From the NCBI GenBank assembly GCA_963691705.1, contig OY829541.1, forward strand, positions 46,827,661 through 46,891,660: a DNA stretch of 64,000 nucleotides, read 5' to 3'. Source of the DNA: Viola odorata (taxonomy: Eukaryota > Streptophyta > Magnoliopsida > Malpighiales > Violaceae). Both the position numbers and the translations under genes were made by a program. Shown piece by piece: positions 34,811-47,322 of this stretch (within the stretch, counting starts at the first letter, position 1; each line of letters starts with the position of its first letter). The notes beneath the pieces are model-generated. The model was given only the letters and a program-made list of their open reading frames with translations, did not search any database and was not told where the DNA came from.

Positions 34811-35758
34811 TGATATGATCCGGCCCCCGGGTGTGAGGGTCGAATGATATGCAACCAAAGGGAGGATCTAGCTCTAGATTTGTACACACAAACAACACAA
34901 AAACAATAGGAAAACACATGGAGACGCAGCGGAAATTGAAAGGATAAATACCCGGATTAGAGAAAGCGTTGGAGACGAGGAGGGATGATTGAACAACGAA
35001 CGATTGGAACTTGAGTTCGGATTGTTGAACGGCTTGAACACGGGCAGATTGTTCAAGAACATAAACACACTCAAATTCGGATTCATTGTTCACACAAATG
35101 GAAGTAACAACGAGTTACACATTTAAAGGATTCTTGTTCTTTTTACTTGACTCAAGCCATGGCGATCCAAGACCAAGGCAAGCCCCAAGATGGAGCCCCG
35201 GATGAATGAATGAGGAAGGAGTGCTCTCACTTAACATTCATTCATCATCCAAAGCTAAGTTACAAAATGAGGAGAAAGTCCCTATTTATACTAGGTTACA
35301 ATAAGCCTACACTATTACAAAAATGACCCTGAAAATGTGCTTGGAAAACAAAATTCGGTCACCAAACCCGAAGGTAGCGTGATTCACGGTTAGGGCTAAC
35401 CGTGATCACGTTTGCCTACTTTTCCTTACCGTGATCACGGTTAGTCCTTACCGTGATCACGCCAAGAACCGTACGCTAAAATGTCAACGAGCATAACTTT
35501 TGATCCACCCGTCAGATTGATCTGAAACTTGTCCCAAATGAAAGCTAAGATCTTGAAGTTTCCATCAAGCCTCTGATCACTCAAATCGGATTCCATTTGC
35601 TTTTCCAGATGCTCATGATGATTGGTAATCACGCTAATGGTTCTTCTTTGGCCGGAAAAGCCTCTTTTTGTGCAGCATGGGCTAGGCTAACACTCGGGTC
35701 TTCTTCCCTTGCCATGGAATGACTTGGGAAGTCTTCAAAGGGGGTCAGGATCATATCA
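34811..35758 (-). repeat. 3' LTR of element D
   Basis: A 948-base LTR with a TATA box on the minus strand (TATAAATA, around 35281-35290). It contains an inverted repeat and several copies of CGTGATCACG (35378-35461). An open frame of about 95 codons starting near 35093 is repeated in the other LTR and shows no domain, so I do not call it a gene. Confidence 0.93.
35378..35461. promoter_or_regulatory. Clustered CGTGATCACG palindromes in element D LTR
   Basis: CGTGATTCACGGTTAG and CTAACCGTGATCACG form an inverted repeat with one bulge. Two further CCGTGATCACG copies follow near 35430 and 35451, making three perfect CGTGATCACG palindromes in 62 bases. They lie on the far side of the TATA box, 3' of it on the plus strand and so upstream for minus-strand transcription. 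An enhancer role is inferred. Confidence 0.5.
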
Positions 35759-37003
35759 AGCCCTTTCCCTTTGAAAGGATTCGTCCTCGAATCCATTGCT
35801 TTATTTTCTGTAAAACAAATAAACAATTTGTATATATATATATATAGGTATTTGCGTTAGTTAAAAACACTCGCTCACGTGTTTACACTCGGTGTTTAAA
35901 ACTCTCACAAAAATTTTGCTCTCAAAACCCTCAATTTCTTCTTCGAACAACACCGTGTCTTATCAGGGAAAAAGGTGTAGGTTTGACCAAGGTGTAGGGT
36001 AGTTGACAGCTCCCTAAAATCATGGATTGTGTTTCACAAAGGGATGGGCTGGCTGCCAAGCTTTTATGAGGGAGAAAAAAGGACTCAAGGACAAATAAAT
36101 ATTATACAAGAGGGAAACAAAGACTTTTTGATCATCCAAACTCAGATGGATCAAAAAGAAAAGACTCAAGAACAAGATGAACACATGAAGAACACCAAGA
36201 ACACCAAGATGTTCTTGACAGACTTCAGGAAACTGACTCGAAAACATAGCAAACGAACTCTAACAATTACTAAAATTAACAGAGACGTTGCTAAGACACA
36301 GACCTACAACTTTGAAGAAGGAACAAAAAGACGATTCCAAATGGAAGGGACGTAAACCTGACTCACAACACAGAACTGTTTTTCTCGGGTAAAATCTGCA
36401 CACTTTTCTTTGGATGTCAAAACGTATATGAATTTCACCAAGATTACAGTCGACACAAAAACGAAAGTTGTTCCACACAGATGGAAGTTATAGCATAAAA
36501 AATTTCAGAATTTTCTGAGCAGCACAACTTACACAAAACGGAAAAGAAACAGACACAACAAACAGAAAAACACAAGGAGGTGTTTACCAAGATTTCACCA
36601 AGGGACAAGGGATGAGACTCGGTTCTATGGATGACCAAACAAAAAACGAAACATGAGCATCACAAATGATTTATCAAGATATCACCATCCTCTCAAACAA
36701 GACTCGGATCTATGGATGATAAAACATGTGATGAACATGAATAACACAACAAACGCAGATTCACAAACGAACAACAATCACAAGAACTGAAACAACTCAA
36801 GAACACAAAAACGAACCTAACTGCCTCGGTCGGCGATTCTGTAGGGCTCGAGTTGTGGCCGAAACAAATCTCAAGTGAAACAATTCCAACAAACAAACTC
36901 AAGAAAAATCAAGATGATTTTCGGACAGAAAAATCATCTCAACAACAAGACACAAACAAGGACAGATTTACAAACCCAAGAGCCCAAAAGCTCCGCTACC
37001 ACT
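35759..37003 (-). other. Internal domain of element D, no coding capacity
   Basis: The left edge is the polypurine tract (AAAGGGAAAGGGCT on the minus strand, 35759-35772). The right edge is the primer binding site (36983-37001). Between them the sequence is A-rich on the plus strand with no frame resembling gag or pol. A heptanucleotide AT run sits at 35832-35846. The phrase GACTCGG(A/T)TCTATGGATGA occurs twice (near 36618 and 36702). Confidence 0.8.
36983..37001 (-). other. Primer binding site of element D
   Basis: TGGTAGCGGAGCTTTTGGG on the minus strand lies two bases inside the 5' LTR (37004). Its first eleven bases equal those of the element C site. Confidence 0.75.
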
Positions 37004-37951
37004 TGATATGATCCGGCCCCCGGGTGTGAGGGTCGAATGATATGCAACCAAAGGGAGGATCTAGCTCTAGATTTGTACACACAAACAACACAAAAACAAT
37101 AGGAAAACACATGGAGACGCAGCGGAAATTGAAAGGATAAATACCCGGATTAGAGAAAGCGTTGGAGACGAGGAGGGATGATTGAACAACGAACGATTGG
37201 AACTTGAGTTCGGATTGTTGAACGGCTTGAACACGGGCAGATTGTTCAAGAACATAAACACACTCAAATTCGGATTCATTGTTCACACAAATGGAAGTAA
37301 CAACGAGTTACACATTTAAAGGATTCTTGTTCTTTTTACTTGACTCAAGCCATGGCGATCCAAGACCAAGGCAAGCCCCAAGATGGAGCCCCGGATGAAT
37401 GAATGAGGAAGGAGTGCTCTCACTTAACATTCATTCATCATCCAAAGCTAAGTTACAAAATGAGGAGAAAGTCCCTATTTATACTAGGTTACAATAAGCC
37501 TACACTATTACAAAAATGACCCTGAAAATGTGCTTGGAAAACAAAATTCGGTCACCAAACCCGAAGGTAGCGTGATTCACGGTTAGGGCTAACCGTGATC
37601 ACGTTTGCCTACTTTTCCTTACCGTGATCACGGTTAGTCCTTACCGTGATCACGCCAAGAACCGTACGCTAAAATGTCAACGAGCATAACTTTTGATCCA
37701 CCCGTCAGATTGATCTGAAACTTGTCCCAAATGAAAGCTAAGATCTTGAAGTTTCCATCAAGCCTCTGATCACTCAAATCGGATTCCATTTGCTTGTCCA
37801 GATGCTCATGATGATTGGTAATCACGCTAATGGTTCTTCTTTGGCCGGAAAAGCCTCTTTTTGTGCAGCATGGGCTAGGCTAACACTCGGGTCTTCTTCC
37901 CTTGCCATGGAATGACTTGGGAAGTCTTCAAATGGGGTCAGGATCATATCA
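37004..37951 (-). repeat. 5' LTR of element D
   Basis: A 948-base LTR, nearly identical to 34811-35758. It carries the minus-strand promoter (TATAAATA near 37474-37483). The right flank GGTTG is the target duplication. Confidence 0.93.
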
Positions 37952-37956
37952 GGTTG

Positions 37957-39722
37957 TTTACTAGGTCTTATGCCATGTCTCACTGCAAGGTGATGCACTG
38001 CAACCTTGGGATTCAGTCCAGGCATTTCTTTGTAAGACCATGCAAACACATCCTTGAATTCTTTCAAGAGTTCCATGTACTTTTCTGCATTTTCGGGACT
38101 CAATAGAGCACTTAGGAAAGTTGGTCTTGGCTCGTCGATAGTGCCCAAGTTTTCTTCTTTCAATTCATCAACTGTCGCTTGCCCCCCTTCCTCAAATGTT
38201 GACGGAGCTGACTCTAGTTCATCTTCATCTGACACTTCCTCAACGGAGGCACAATTAACATCCTCAACCTCCATGTCTTTAGCATTGTGGAAGAGCTGTC
38301 GTTTAACGTGTTTCTCCTCTGCTTTTGCTTCTTGGAGTTTCCTTTTCGATTTAGGTTGTTAGGTCCTAGCCGTGTGAAGACTGACCTCCTCTGTGGCAGT
38401 GTCGTAAGTTCAGGCTCCAAAGAAGCTTTGTCTCCTAACCTGTCAAAAACAGAGACCCTAACCGCTTCTCCTTGGATGCGGCTAAATATGGAAGGCTTTT
38501 CCTCCTTAGGGATCTCCTTATCAACTTCATATATTTGTATCATAATTGGGTTTGCAGATGCCCTTTTGACTTTAATCTTGGCTGGAGGATCTTGTAGGAA
38601 ACCGAGCCCGAACCTTTGCCTTTTCGTAGGTGGTCTTCCGCTGGAAAGGACAGCATCCAAGTCACCAAGTTTATGAGGCTCTCCTTTTGAGTACCGAGCA
38701 TTCTCAAAAAGTCTTTTGACTTTTGGGTCATACCATGCTCGACTACATCCTTTTGATCCTTCACTTTTTATATCTTCGGATCTTGTCTCCTTGGAAGCTT
38801 CCAGCTTGGATGGCCTTGGGACCAATGTTGAAATCATAGGGATAGGGAGAGTCATACTCCTTTTTAAGACTTCTACTTCCTCAGTGATGACGATTTTGGA
38901 AAGCGAAGCCTTTACGAACACAGGTGTTGCTTTTGTTGCAGAAGATAAGCTTTCTCCATTCTTCTTATACTATGGTGCGAAGATGGGGAAGGCTTCTGAA
39001 GGAATCTGTTCTTCTAAGAAGAATTTTACATCTGCAAAATGTGACTCTTCCTCGCTGAATGGGTTGGTTTCTCCCTTAACGCATTTTACCTCTCCATTGT
39101 GAATAAATTTGAGGCATTGGTGCCAACATGAGGGGATAACTCCATTCTCGTGTAACCAAATCCTTCCGAGGAGAAACTGGTAGGATGTTCTAGCATCAAT
39201 CACATGAAAAAGAATAGTAGATACCAATTCTTCGATCTCTAGCTTCACTTGAATCGCGCCAATGGCAGCTTGACCCTTTTGATTGAAACCTTGGATGAGC
39301 AACTTACTTTTGGAAAGTTCAGACATGGAAATTCCTAGTTTCTTCATTGTATGTATGGGCATAATGCTGACTGCTGACCCTTAATCCACAAGTATCCTTC
39401 TGATCTTTTCTTCTCGAATGTAACCTGCAACATAAAGAGGTCTATTATGCAAGTGAGATCCTAATAGCAAATCATCATCTGTAAAGGTGATTGCATTAAA
39501 GCATTCGACGTAAGATGGTTGATCAACAACTTTCAACAATCTTTCCTTGTATTTGGTTGGATCTACCAATGCTTGTACTAGTGACATCCTGACTTCTGAA
39601 GGGAGATTAAAGGTTTCGGCTAAAGAGACGTTTGATGGAACCTCTTTCAACCTTTTTATAACATTGTCATCCTCCTGGTCGGACTCTTCACCTTGCTTTA
39701 CGCTGACCATGTGGACTGCTAC
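37957..39722 (-). pseudogene. Element H protease region and start of reverse transcriptase
   Basis: Reads leftward from the element E insertion. First comes a Gag/protease linker (VSVKQGEESDQEDDNV). Then comes a protease domain in which the active-site block reads ILVD, then an in-frame TAA (39381-39383), then GSAVSIMP, so the stop sits inside the D-x-G-S motif. TSYQFLLGRIWLHENGVIPS follows, the usual ILGRPWL-like block. A long spacer with RQRFGLGFLQDPP and VFTRLG repeats precedes a frameshift near 38290. The RT N-terminal region (SPENAEKYMELLKEFKDVFAW, SYKEMPGL, AVRHGIRPSKQP) follows, and element D interrupts it at 37956. Confidence 0.85.
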
Positions 39723-39727
39723 ACAAT

Positions 39728-40264
39728 TGATAACAATTTTTATGCTCCTGACGGCAATATTGTAGCCACGGCATCTATCCTTGACGAGTCTCTATACGCT
39801 TCCCTGAAAAGCCAACCTATCGCCCGGGCCGGCGGAAGTTTCCTAGGATGGTCGACTTCAGCGGGGGGGGATCTCATGCATCTTTACGCGCACGGCGTCA
39901 TCCCATCCTAGAGGAACTAAGAGGATGTCGCTCCTGATAGGCCTTATGTGATTATCGCCCGCGATGGCTCACCCATTATCGCTGGAGGCGATATCTTCGG
40001 ACGATGCTTATCGCTGCACCCTTATCGCTGTCAGGTATCGCCAACTTCGGCCTATAAATACCCCCATCTTTCCAAACAGAAGGTAAGATCGAGATCATCT
40101 TGGAGAACTTCTACCATTCTAAAAACTCGAACTGACTTAAGCATCGGAGTGTCTACGCCGGAGTCCCCCTCCGGCGCTTTGCAGGTATCTCTGACGCCGA
40201 TCGATTCCCCTCCGACTAGCTGCAGCAGCCGTTTTCCGACCCGAAGAGATCTCGGATCTTATCA
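39728..40264 (+). repeat. 5' LTR of element E with TATA box
   Basis: A 537-base LTR. The TATA box CTATAAATA is at 40052-40060. Short repeats of GCGATA/TATCGC occur throughout (for example 39955-40035). A primer binding site TGGTGCTTTCGTTGAGAGC follows at 40267-40285. Confidence 0.95.
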
Positions 40265-40266
40265 AA

Positions 40267-40285
40267 TGGTGCTTTCGTTGAGAGC
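40267..40285 (+). other. Primer binding site of element E
   Basis: Starts with TGG two bases after the LTR end and differs from the element A site by one base (CGTT for CATT). Confidence 0.75.
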
Positions 40286-40349
40286 TTTGGTGTATTAAGT
40301 GAGCGTCCTTAATAGCCAAGCTCTGTTTAGTTGGGAGATCGGAACGGTT

Positions 40350-43300
40350 ATGACAGCCAGATCGGAGCCAGACCGGTCTACATTTTCCAATATTCCTTTC
40401 TCAACTCGCAGGCGGTTATTTCCTTTTGCTACTGCTGACCTCTCTATGACGACGCAATCGACTATCTCGGGACCTCTGGACCTCTCGGTCGGGATCGCCG
40501 GAGGATCTATCTCCTCACAGACGGTCATTTCTTCATCACAGACAGCGGGATCTGATCTTTATACTCCTCTTTTGGAAGGATCTGCACTTAGCAGTGAAAA
40601 TCCCTTTGCTATGGAAATAGCGGCCCTTCGTTCCCGCCTGGAATATTTGACTGAAATGGCCACTAGAGTCACGCCCGGTGCTTCTGGATCTAGCGTTCCT
40701 CCTCGCGTCTTGTTCACATCATCTATTGTTGCTGATCGACCTCTGCCCCCGTTGTTTCCAGAGAACCCCCAAGTGCCTTTATCCGCAGGAAATCCCTCGG
40801 TTGGTCGCGTACAGCTCACTCAAGGAGGAGTAGAGGCTTATGTACCGCAAATGCCGCAAAGACTTCTTCTGCAGGAAGACAGGCAGCTTGAGGCGATAAG
40901 GAACCGCTGGGCCGGACGGAGGGAAGGAACAAACAGGAGTTTATCTCCCGTGTACAGTGAAAGATCTAGTAGCAGAAGAAATCGAAGTCGCTCTCCCAGG
41001 AGTCGCAGTCGCTCTCCCAGGCGACATCATATACCTGAACTAAGGGAAGGAGGGCGACAAGGAGACATATCTCCCCCACGTCATGCGCGTGAGATTCTTG
41101 ATGATACCTCAGGTCACCCTTTCAGTCGTCGTGTAAGACGTCACAGGGTCAGCAGGCGAGTGAAGCTTCCCGCTGATACTTATGATGGTACTAAAGATCC
41201 TATTTCGCACATCAACAAAGTGAAGGATTTCGTCCAGTTTCAAACTCACAGTGATGCGGCTTTATGTCAGATATTTGTTATGACCTTATCGGGAGTTGCT
41301 CGTCTTTGGTTTGAAGGTCTTCCTGGCGGATCCATTAGTAATTTCACACAGCTGGAATCCAAATTTCGGAGCAGATTTAGTACAGCAATTCCAATTCGGA
41401 AATCTGCCGCCGCGTTATTTGACATACAGCGGAAGCCCCAAGAGACATTGAAAGAATTTCTTAGCCGATTCGATCTGGAAATGTCATTAACGCCGGGCGT
41501 TACCGTTGATTTCGCCATAGAAGCTCTGAAAAGAAACTGCCATTACGGAAAACTGAAAGATGCATTGATGGTGGATCCTCCAATATCCTTGGACGCACTA
41601 AGACTTAAAGCCCATAATTATGCGAAAATGGAAGAAGAAGAAAATAGAAATAGAACATTTGATATGCCGCCTGGGGCACCTCGCATCCCTGCCGCTCCCG
41701 CAAATCCTCTGGTTGACGATCATTACACTAATGATTACGCTCGACGGAAAGATTACATCCCAAAGACCTACGATAAGCAAAAAGGAAATTCCTCGAAAGG
41801 AAGACAAGGTAGTCCCCCTCGTCAGCGTCAAGGGAACGCTAACAAAAATCGGGCGTATGATCCGGATTTTCCCTCCTTGAATGTACCAAGAGCGGAGATA
41901 TTGGCGATAGCGGAACAGCGAGATCTTCCTATCCGTTATCCGGCGCCCACGAAACCTGGAATGCTTTTAGGCAGGAGAGAAAACGCTTACTGTAAATTCC
42001 ACAAAGCCAGAGGACATTCCACAGAGGCTTGCAGAGAATTAAGGTGGGCGATAGAACGCTTGGTGGAGGAAGGATATCTGGGAGAATTTGCGACTCAAGT
42101 AAGGGAAGATGCCCGAAACAATCCGATAAGAAGAGCGGTAGACGAGCGACCAAGGCCCCCTCCAGCCCCACAGCCGGATAACGCTCCCAAAGGAAAGGGT
42201 GCGGAAACCTTCGCGATAGATGGCGACGACATCCCCATAATCAATATCATAGCAGGAGGGATCCCCTACACAGATGAATTAGAACAGTCGATGGTGGCGA
42301 AAGGCGAAAAGCGTACGCGAGACGGCATGACAAAGAAAGGTGGAGCAATAGACATACTTGATCGCATGATCTTATCCTTTTCAGAAGAGGATGAGAAAGG
42401 CGTTATCTATCCCCATAATGACGCCTTGGTAGTCACACCTGTCATCGCCAGTCATGGTATAAGAAGGACTCTTGTGGACAACGGGAGTGCCGTGAACCTT
42501 TTTTCGCTGGAAGCTTACAATCTCATGAAACGCCCCCACGACGAGTTAACGCCTAGTAAGAGACCCATAGTCGGAGTGGATGGGACCCCTATCCCTGTTA
42601 CGGGAGTAATCACCCTACCCGTATACTTCCGAGAAGACACTTACAAACGCTCAGAGAATTTGTTGTTCCTTGTTGTGGATCTGAATCTGCCCTATAACGT
42701 CATACTCGGACGGCCTTTCCTCAATCGCTTTGGAGCGGCGATATCACAAAAACATCTAAAGATGAAATACCCCTCCTGGGACGGGGTGGTATCGATAAAA
42801 GGTGATCAGAAACTGGCGGCAGAATGCTATTCGCTCATGACTCGGACGAGCTGCGATAGATACGTGTGTATAGCGGCAGACCCCTACGAGCAGGGTGATG
42901 AAAAACGCGCTCAACCCCTTGACAAGATGGTGCCCGTATCAGTGATAGGCAAAGAGGGAGCCAGCTTCCTGGTCAGCGATAAGCTCAGCCCAGCGGAAAA
43001 TCTTCAACTGGCACGGCTGCTGAACAAATGCCAAGGAAATTTCGCATGGGAACCCGCCGATATGCCAGGTATATCCCGAGAAATAGCCGAGCACAGGCTT
43101 AACGTTGACCCCAACGCCAAGTCAGTTCAGCAAAAACGACGGGCGTTCTCCACCAAAAAAGCTTCGGCCGTGGAAAAGGAGGTTGTGAAGCTCCTTGACG
43201 CGGGTTTCATTCGCGAAGTACAATATCCCACTTGGTTAGCCAACCCGGTTCTTGTTCCTAAACCCAATGGAGACTGGCGTATGTGCATCGACTTCACTGA

Positions 43301-46220
43301 TTTGAACGATGCTTGCCCTAAGGATTGCTACCCGCTTCCTCGCATAGATCAGTTGGTTGATCAAACTGCTGGGTACGCATATCTAAGCTCGTTGGACGCC
43401 AATTCCGGATATCATCAAATCCCTATGGCCCTAGAGGATGAGGAGAAGACCACCTTCCTTACTCCTAAAGCCACGTATTGTTACACAGCGATGCCATTTG
43501 GACTAAAGAACGCGGGGGCCACGTTTCAGCGAATGGCAAATAAGATTTTTGAGGAACAGATAGGGAGAAATGTGGAAGCATATGTTGACGACATACTGGT
43601 AAAGAGTGCGAATTTTCATGATCACCTGCAGGATCTAAAGGAAGTTTTTGATGTGATGACAAGGTATCGCATGAAGCTAAACCCCCGGAAGTGCATGTTT
43701 GCATTCCAGACGGGTAAGTTCTTGGGCTACGTAGTTAGCCAGAAAGGTATCCAGCCTAATCCATCCAAGGTTAAAGCTATACATGATATGATATCGCCAA
43801 GAACCGTTAAAGAAGTGCAAAGGCTAACAGGGCGCGTTATCGCTCTGGGACGATTCGTCTCCAAGCAAGGAGAAAAGTGTCTCCCCTTTTTCAAAGTCAT
43901 ACGACGGAAAGCCACGTTCGGGTGGACCCCAGAATGTGAGCAAGCATTTGTGGACTTAAAGGACTATTTTTCATCTGATTTGTTATTGACAAGGCCCGAG
44001 TCCGGCGATACTCTGTACTTGTACTTGGGCGCGGCGGACGAAGTGGTCAGCGCCGTCCTTGTTCGTGACGATAACCGCACTCATCGCCCAGTTTACTTCG
44101 TGAGTCATGTCTTAAAGGACGCGGAACGGCGATATGCTCGTATTGAGAAAATAGCGTTCGCCCTTATACAAGCCGCCCGCAAGATGGACCGATACTTCCA
44201 GTCTTATCCTATCGTTGTACTTACAGACCAACCCTTGAAGAGGATATTTCGAAAGCCTGAATCTTCAGGAAGAATGCTGATCTGGGCCCTAGAACTCGAA
44301 CAATATGGTTTGAGATACCAGTCACGGCCATCCGTAAAGGCTCAGGTCCTTGCTGATTTTATAGCGGAGTGTACTTTCACAGAGGACCCTTTGAGTGGTG
44401 TACCGGAAGCGGAATGGAACGATATGGATCTCCCGTTCCCAGAAACTTATACAGATCTTTGGATCGTTCATGTGGACGGAGCCAAAAATCAAGAACTGGC
44501 GGGGGTTGGAGTCTTCATAAACGGGCCGCACGATATGCATATACGGTATGCTATTCGAATCTTGCATCCTTTGTCCAATAACGCAGCCGAATATTAGGCG
44601 TTGCTAGCTGGACTCAGAATAGGAAGAGAGTTTTCTTCTAAGGGAAGGCGCGATACCGGCCAAACAGGAGATCTGCGTCTAAAAATTTGTGGAGACTCCA
44701 AACTGATAATTGACCAGGTCTCAGGACACTCTCAGGCTCGAGAACCTATCATGGTGCAATACCTCTCTAAGGTAACGCGAGAACTAGTGGAAATAAAGAA
44801 AGAGGGCATGCAAGTCAGCTTCGAGCACGTCCCCCGAGAGGAAAATGCTGAAGCCGACTACCTTGCCAAGCTGGCCGCGAATCCTGAAGCATCTATACCT
44901 AAAGATGTGTATTATCGTGAGCTAGCGGTGTCGTCCTTCATGGAGGAACAAGCCTCTTTGTGTGTGAATGAGCTCGAGAATGATTGGCGGATTCCGGTAA
45001 TAAAATACCTGATGCACGAAGAGCTGCCCGACGATAACGCTGAAAAAATGAAAGTGCTAAGACAGGCTGCTCGTTGCACATACTATAACGGGGATCTAAT
45101 TCGAAGATGTTTTTCTCACCCCGGCGCCAAATGTATAACCGAACAAGAGGGCCTTCACACCTTACGCGAAATCCACGAAGGGATATGCGGAATGCACGCG
45201 TCAGGCGGCACCTTGGCGGCACAAGTTTTCAGATCAGGATTCTACTGGCCCACTATACGAAGGGATTGCCACGAGTATGTACAAGCTTGCCCCAAATGTC
45301 AGGAATTCGCTAAAATTCCTCGACGTCCAGCTACGGAAATATCGGAAATCATCGCCCCTTGCCCTTTTGCCAAATGGGGGATTGACATCCTGGGTCCATT
45401 TCCAAAGGCAAGGTCCCAACTGAAATTTGTTATAGTGGCTGTGGACTATTTTACGAAGTGGGCGGAAGCTGAAGCAGTTGCCACAATCACGGCGGAAAAA
45501 ACATGGCGTTTTTTCAAACATCAAGTTATCATGAGATTCGGGGTGCCTCGTATCCTTGTCAGCGATAACGGGACCCAGTTCACCAGCCAATTCTTCAAAG
45601 ACCAATGCTCAGAATTCGGGATTGAGCAGAGATTCTCTTCCGTGGCTCACCCACAAACCAACGGACAAGCAGAGGTAACTAATAGGAGCATCATCAGCGG
45701 TATTAAGAAAAACCTAGAGGGGTCTAAGAAGAAGTGGGCTGATGAATTGCCATACGTGATGTGGGCATACCGCGTGACCGTAAAAGTCAGCACTGGAGAA
45801 ACACCTTTTGCGTTGGCTTTCGGAACTGAAGCCGTTACGCCAGTGGAAATTGGGGCCATGAGCCTGCGGGTGGCTCACTTTCGTGAGGAACGGAACGAGG
45901 AACGGTTACGTGCTAATCTGGACGCGTTACCAGAGGTTCGAGAAGAAGTCCTACTGAAAACGCAACACTACAAAAGAAAAATGGCCCGTTATCATAACAG
46001 ACAGGTCAAAGAGCGATTGTTGAAAAACGGTGACCTTGTGCTCCGAGACAGGCGAGCAACCGGACAACGTATGGGAAAGCTTAGTCCTAACTGGGAAGGA
46101 CCGTATCGCGTAACCCACGTTGTCGGAAGAGGGGCCTATCGCCTGGAGACACTTGACGGTACGCCTTTATCCAACTCCTGGAATATCGCTCGTTTGAAGT
46201 TATATTATCCTAGAGTTTAA
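40350..46220 (+). pseudogene. Element E Gag-Pol polyprotein, intact except for one TAG
   Basis: A single frame of 1957 codons from ATG 40350. It contains an Arg/Ser-rich stretch (about residue 215), a gag core (about 283-380), a zinc-knuckle-like CKFHKARGHSTEAC (about 547), and protease LVDNGSAV (about 708). Reverse transcriptase spans about 940-1190 with YVDDILVK near 1078. RNase H has TDQPLKRIF near 1292. Archaeal-type RNase H starts VHVDGAKN near 1375. Integrase has the HHCC finger (IHEGICGMH...CPKCQ), then GIDILGPF, VSDNGTQF and HPQTNGQAE. The only defect seen is TAG at 44595-44597 inside NNAAEY(x)ALLAGL of the second RNase H. Element A has GAG there. Gag, protease, RT and the first RNase H could still be made. 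Confidence 0.95.
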
Positions 46221-47322
46221 TTTTATCTGCACTATTTGGATTATAACGACCCTAACCGTGGCTAACGCTCAATAGGAGAGTTTTCGTGGGTTTGTGGTTG
46301 CTTTTGTGCAGATAAAAAGGGGGGTACCCTGGGAGTGAAAAGTCCTATCCTTGTGATGGTCGGTCTTGATCAGATGACCCACTAAGTGAGGGCACGACCC
46401 CAGTGTATCCTTGATTAGCGTCGGATTGAAAGATCCTTGACGCCCCCGGGGGTGAAAAGTCCTATCCTTGTGATGACCGATCTTGATCAGATGGCTCACT
46501 AAGTGAGGGCACTGCCCGGTATCTTTGGGAGTGAAAAGTTCTTTAATGATAACCGATCTCGTGGAGACGGTACATCAAGACAAGACACACCCCAAAGAGT
46601 TAGAAACTCTGTTTAGAAACAAGAATCCTATCTTAACGGTCGGGCTGGTGCAGCTAAACCATTAAGTAAGGACACGGTTCTAAACGAGAGGACAACGCCT
46701 ATAAAAGTGAAAATTCCCTAGCCTTGTGATAGCCGTCCCGATCCGACAGCTCACGAGAGGAGGCACTTAGAAAGGCCGATTGAGAGATAAGGGAAACGTG
46801 AAGGATCGCGTAATTCCAGCTGGTAACCGGATAAGTAACCCTTGGCGAAAGATAGAGCTGAGGGAAAACGCGATTCGAAACGGGTTCCGTGATAAAACCT
46901 AATGATAGCAGCGAACGGGCTCCTACGGGTAATCACTATCTCTCAAATCTCGTTTTGTTATTGATAATCTACAATTAGAGATGTGCAGAATGCTTCTGAG
47001 CAGTGGAAGGAGAGGTGGTCATGATACCGATAGGCTCATCGAAAGGCCAACCCGACATAGATCTTGGTCTTCTTGGTATAAATACCAAGGATCTGCTCAA
47101 GAAAGTAAACGCACCGCGCGGATAAGGCAACCTCAGTAACGAGAGAAGTCTCACGATGAGAAAAATAAAAGAGAAATATCGATAAAGGGATTGTCTAGAA
47201 ATATTAAAGGCATCTCAAGGATTTACAAGAATTCACTGTTCAAAATATTGATGCTGCAAAGACAAAAGACAAAGCCAAGCGATATGTGATTGCTGGAGGG
47301 AACGGCAAAATATCGCGGCAAA
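46221..47322. repeat. Element E spacer between pol and antisense genes, with tandem repeats
   Basis: Non-coding spacer where the pol and antisense transcripts would converge. GTGAAAAGTCCTATCCTTGTG recurs at 46335 and 46452 (117 bases apart), with a shorter third copy near 46531. CACTAAGTGAGGGCAC lies in each unit. The same array is in element A (1690-1930). Confidence 0.7.

Larger units (their letters stand above)
34811..37951 (-). mobile_element. Element D: 3.1 kb non-autonomous LTR element, CRM-like derivative
   Basis: Two 948-base LTRs (34811-35758 and 37004-37951) flank 1245 bases without a recognisable gene. Ends are TGATATGATCC and GGATCATATCA. The target duplication GGTTG is perfect (34806-34810 and 37952-37956). 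The LTRs differ at only about two positions (near 35603 and 35741), so the insertion is recent. On the minus strand the primer binding site TGGTAGCGGAGC and the polypurine tract are in place. A short relic DSRTNPFKGKG spans the tract, as in element C, which suggests derivation from a CRM-like parent by loss of gag-pol. Confidence 0.95.

Noticed and set aside
34811..35093. Open frame of about 95-108 codons in the D LTR, repeated at 36996-37286
   Set aside because: It is duplicated only because it lies in both LTRs, shows no domain, and spans leader and promoter sequence. Chance is the simplest explanation.
35629..35826. A small gene reading through the D polypurine tract
   Set aside because: It starts in non-conserved leader, and only the DSRTNPF stretch is meaningful. 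I treat it as a relic of an integrase tail.
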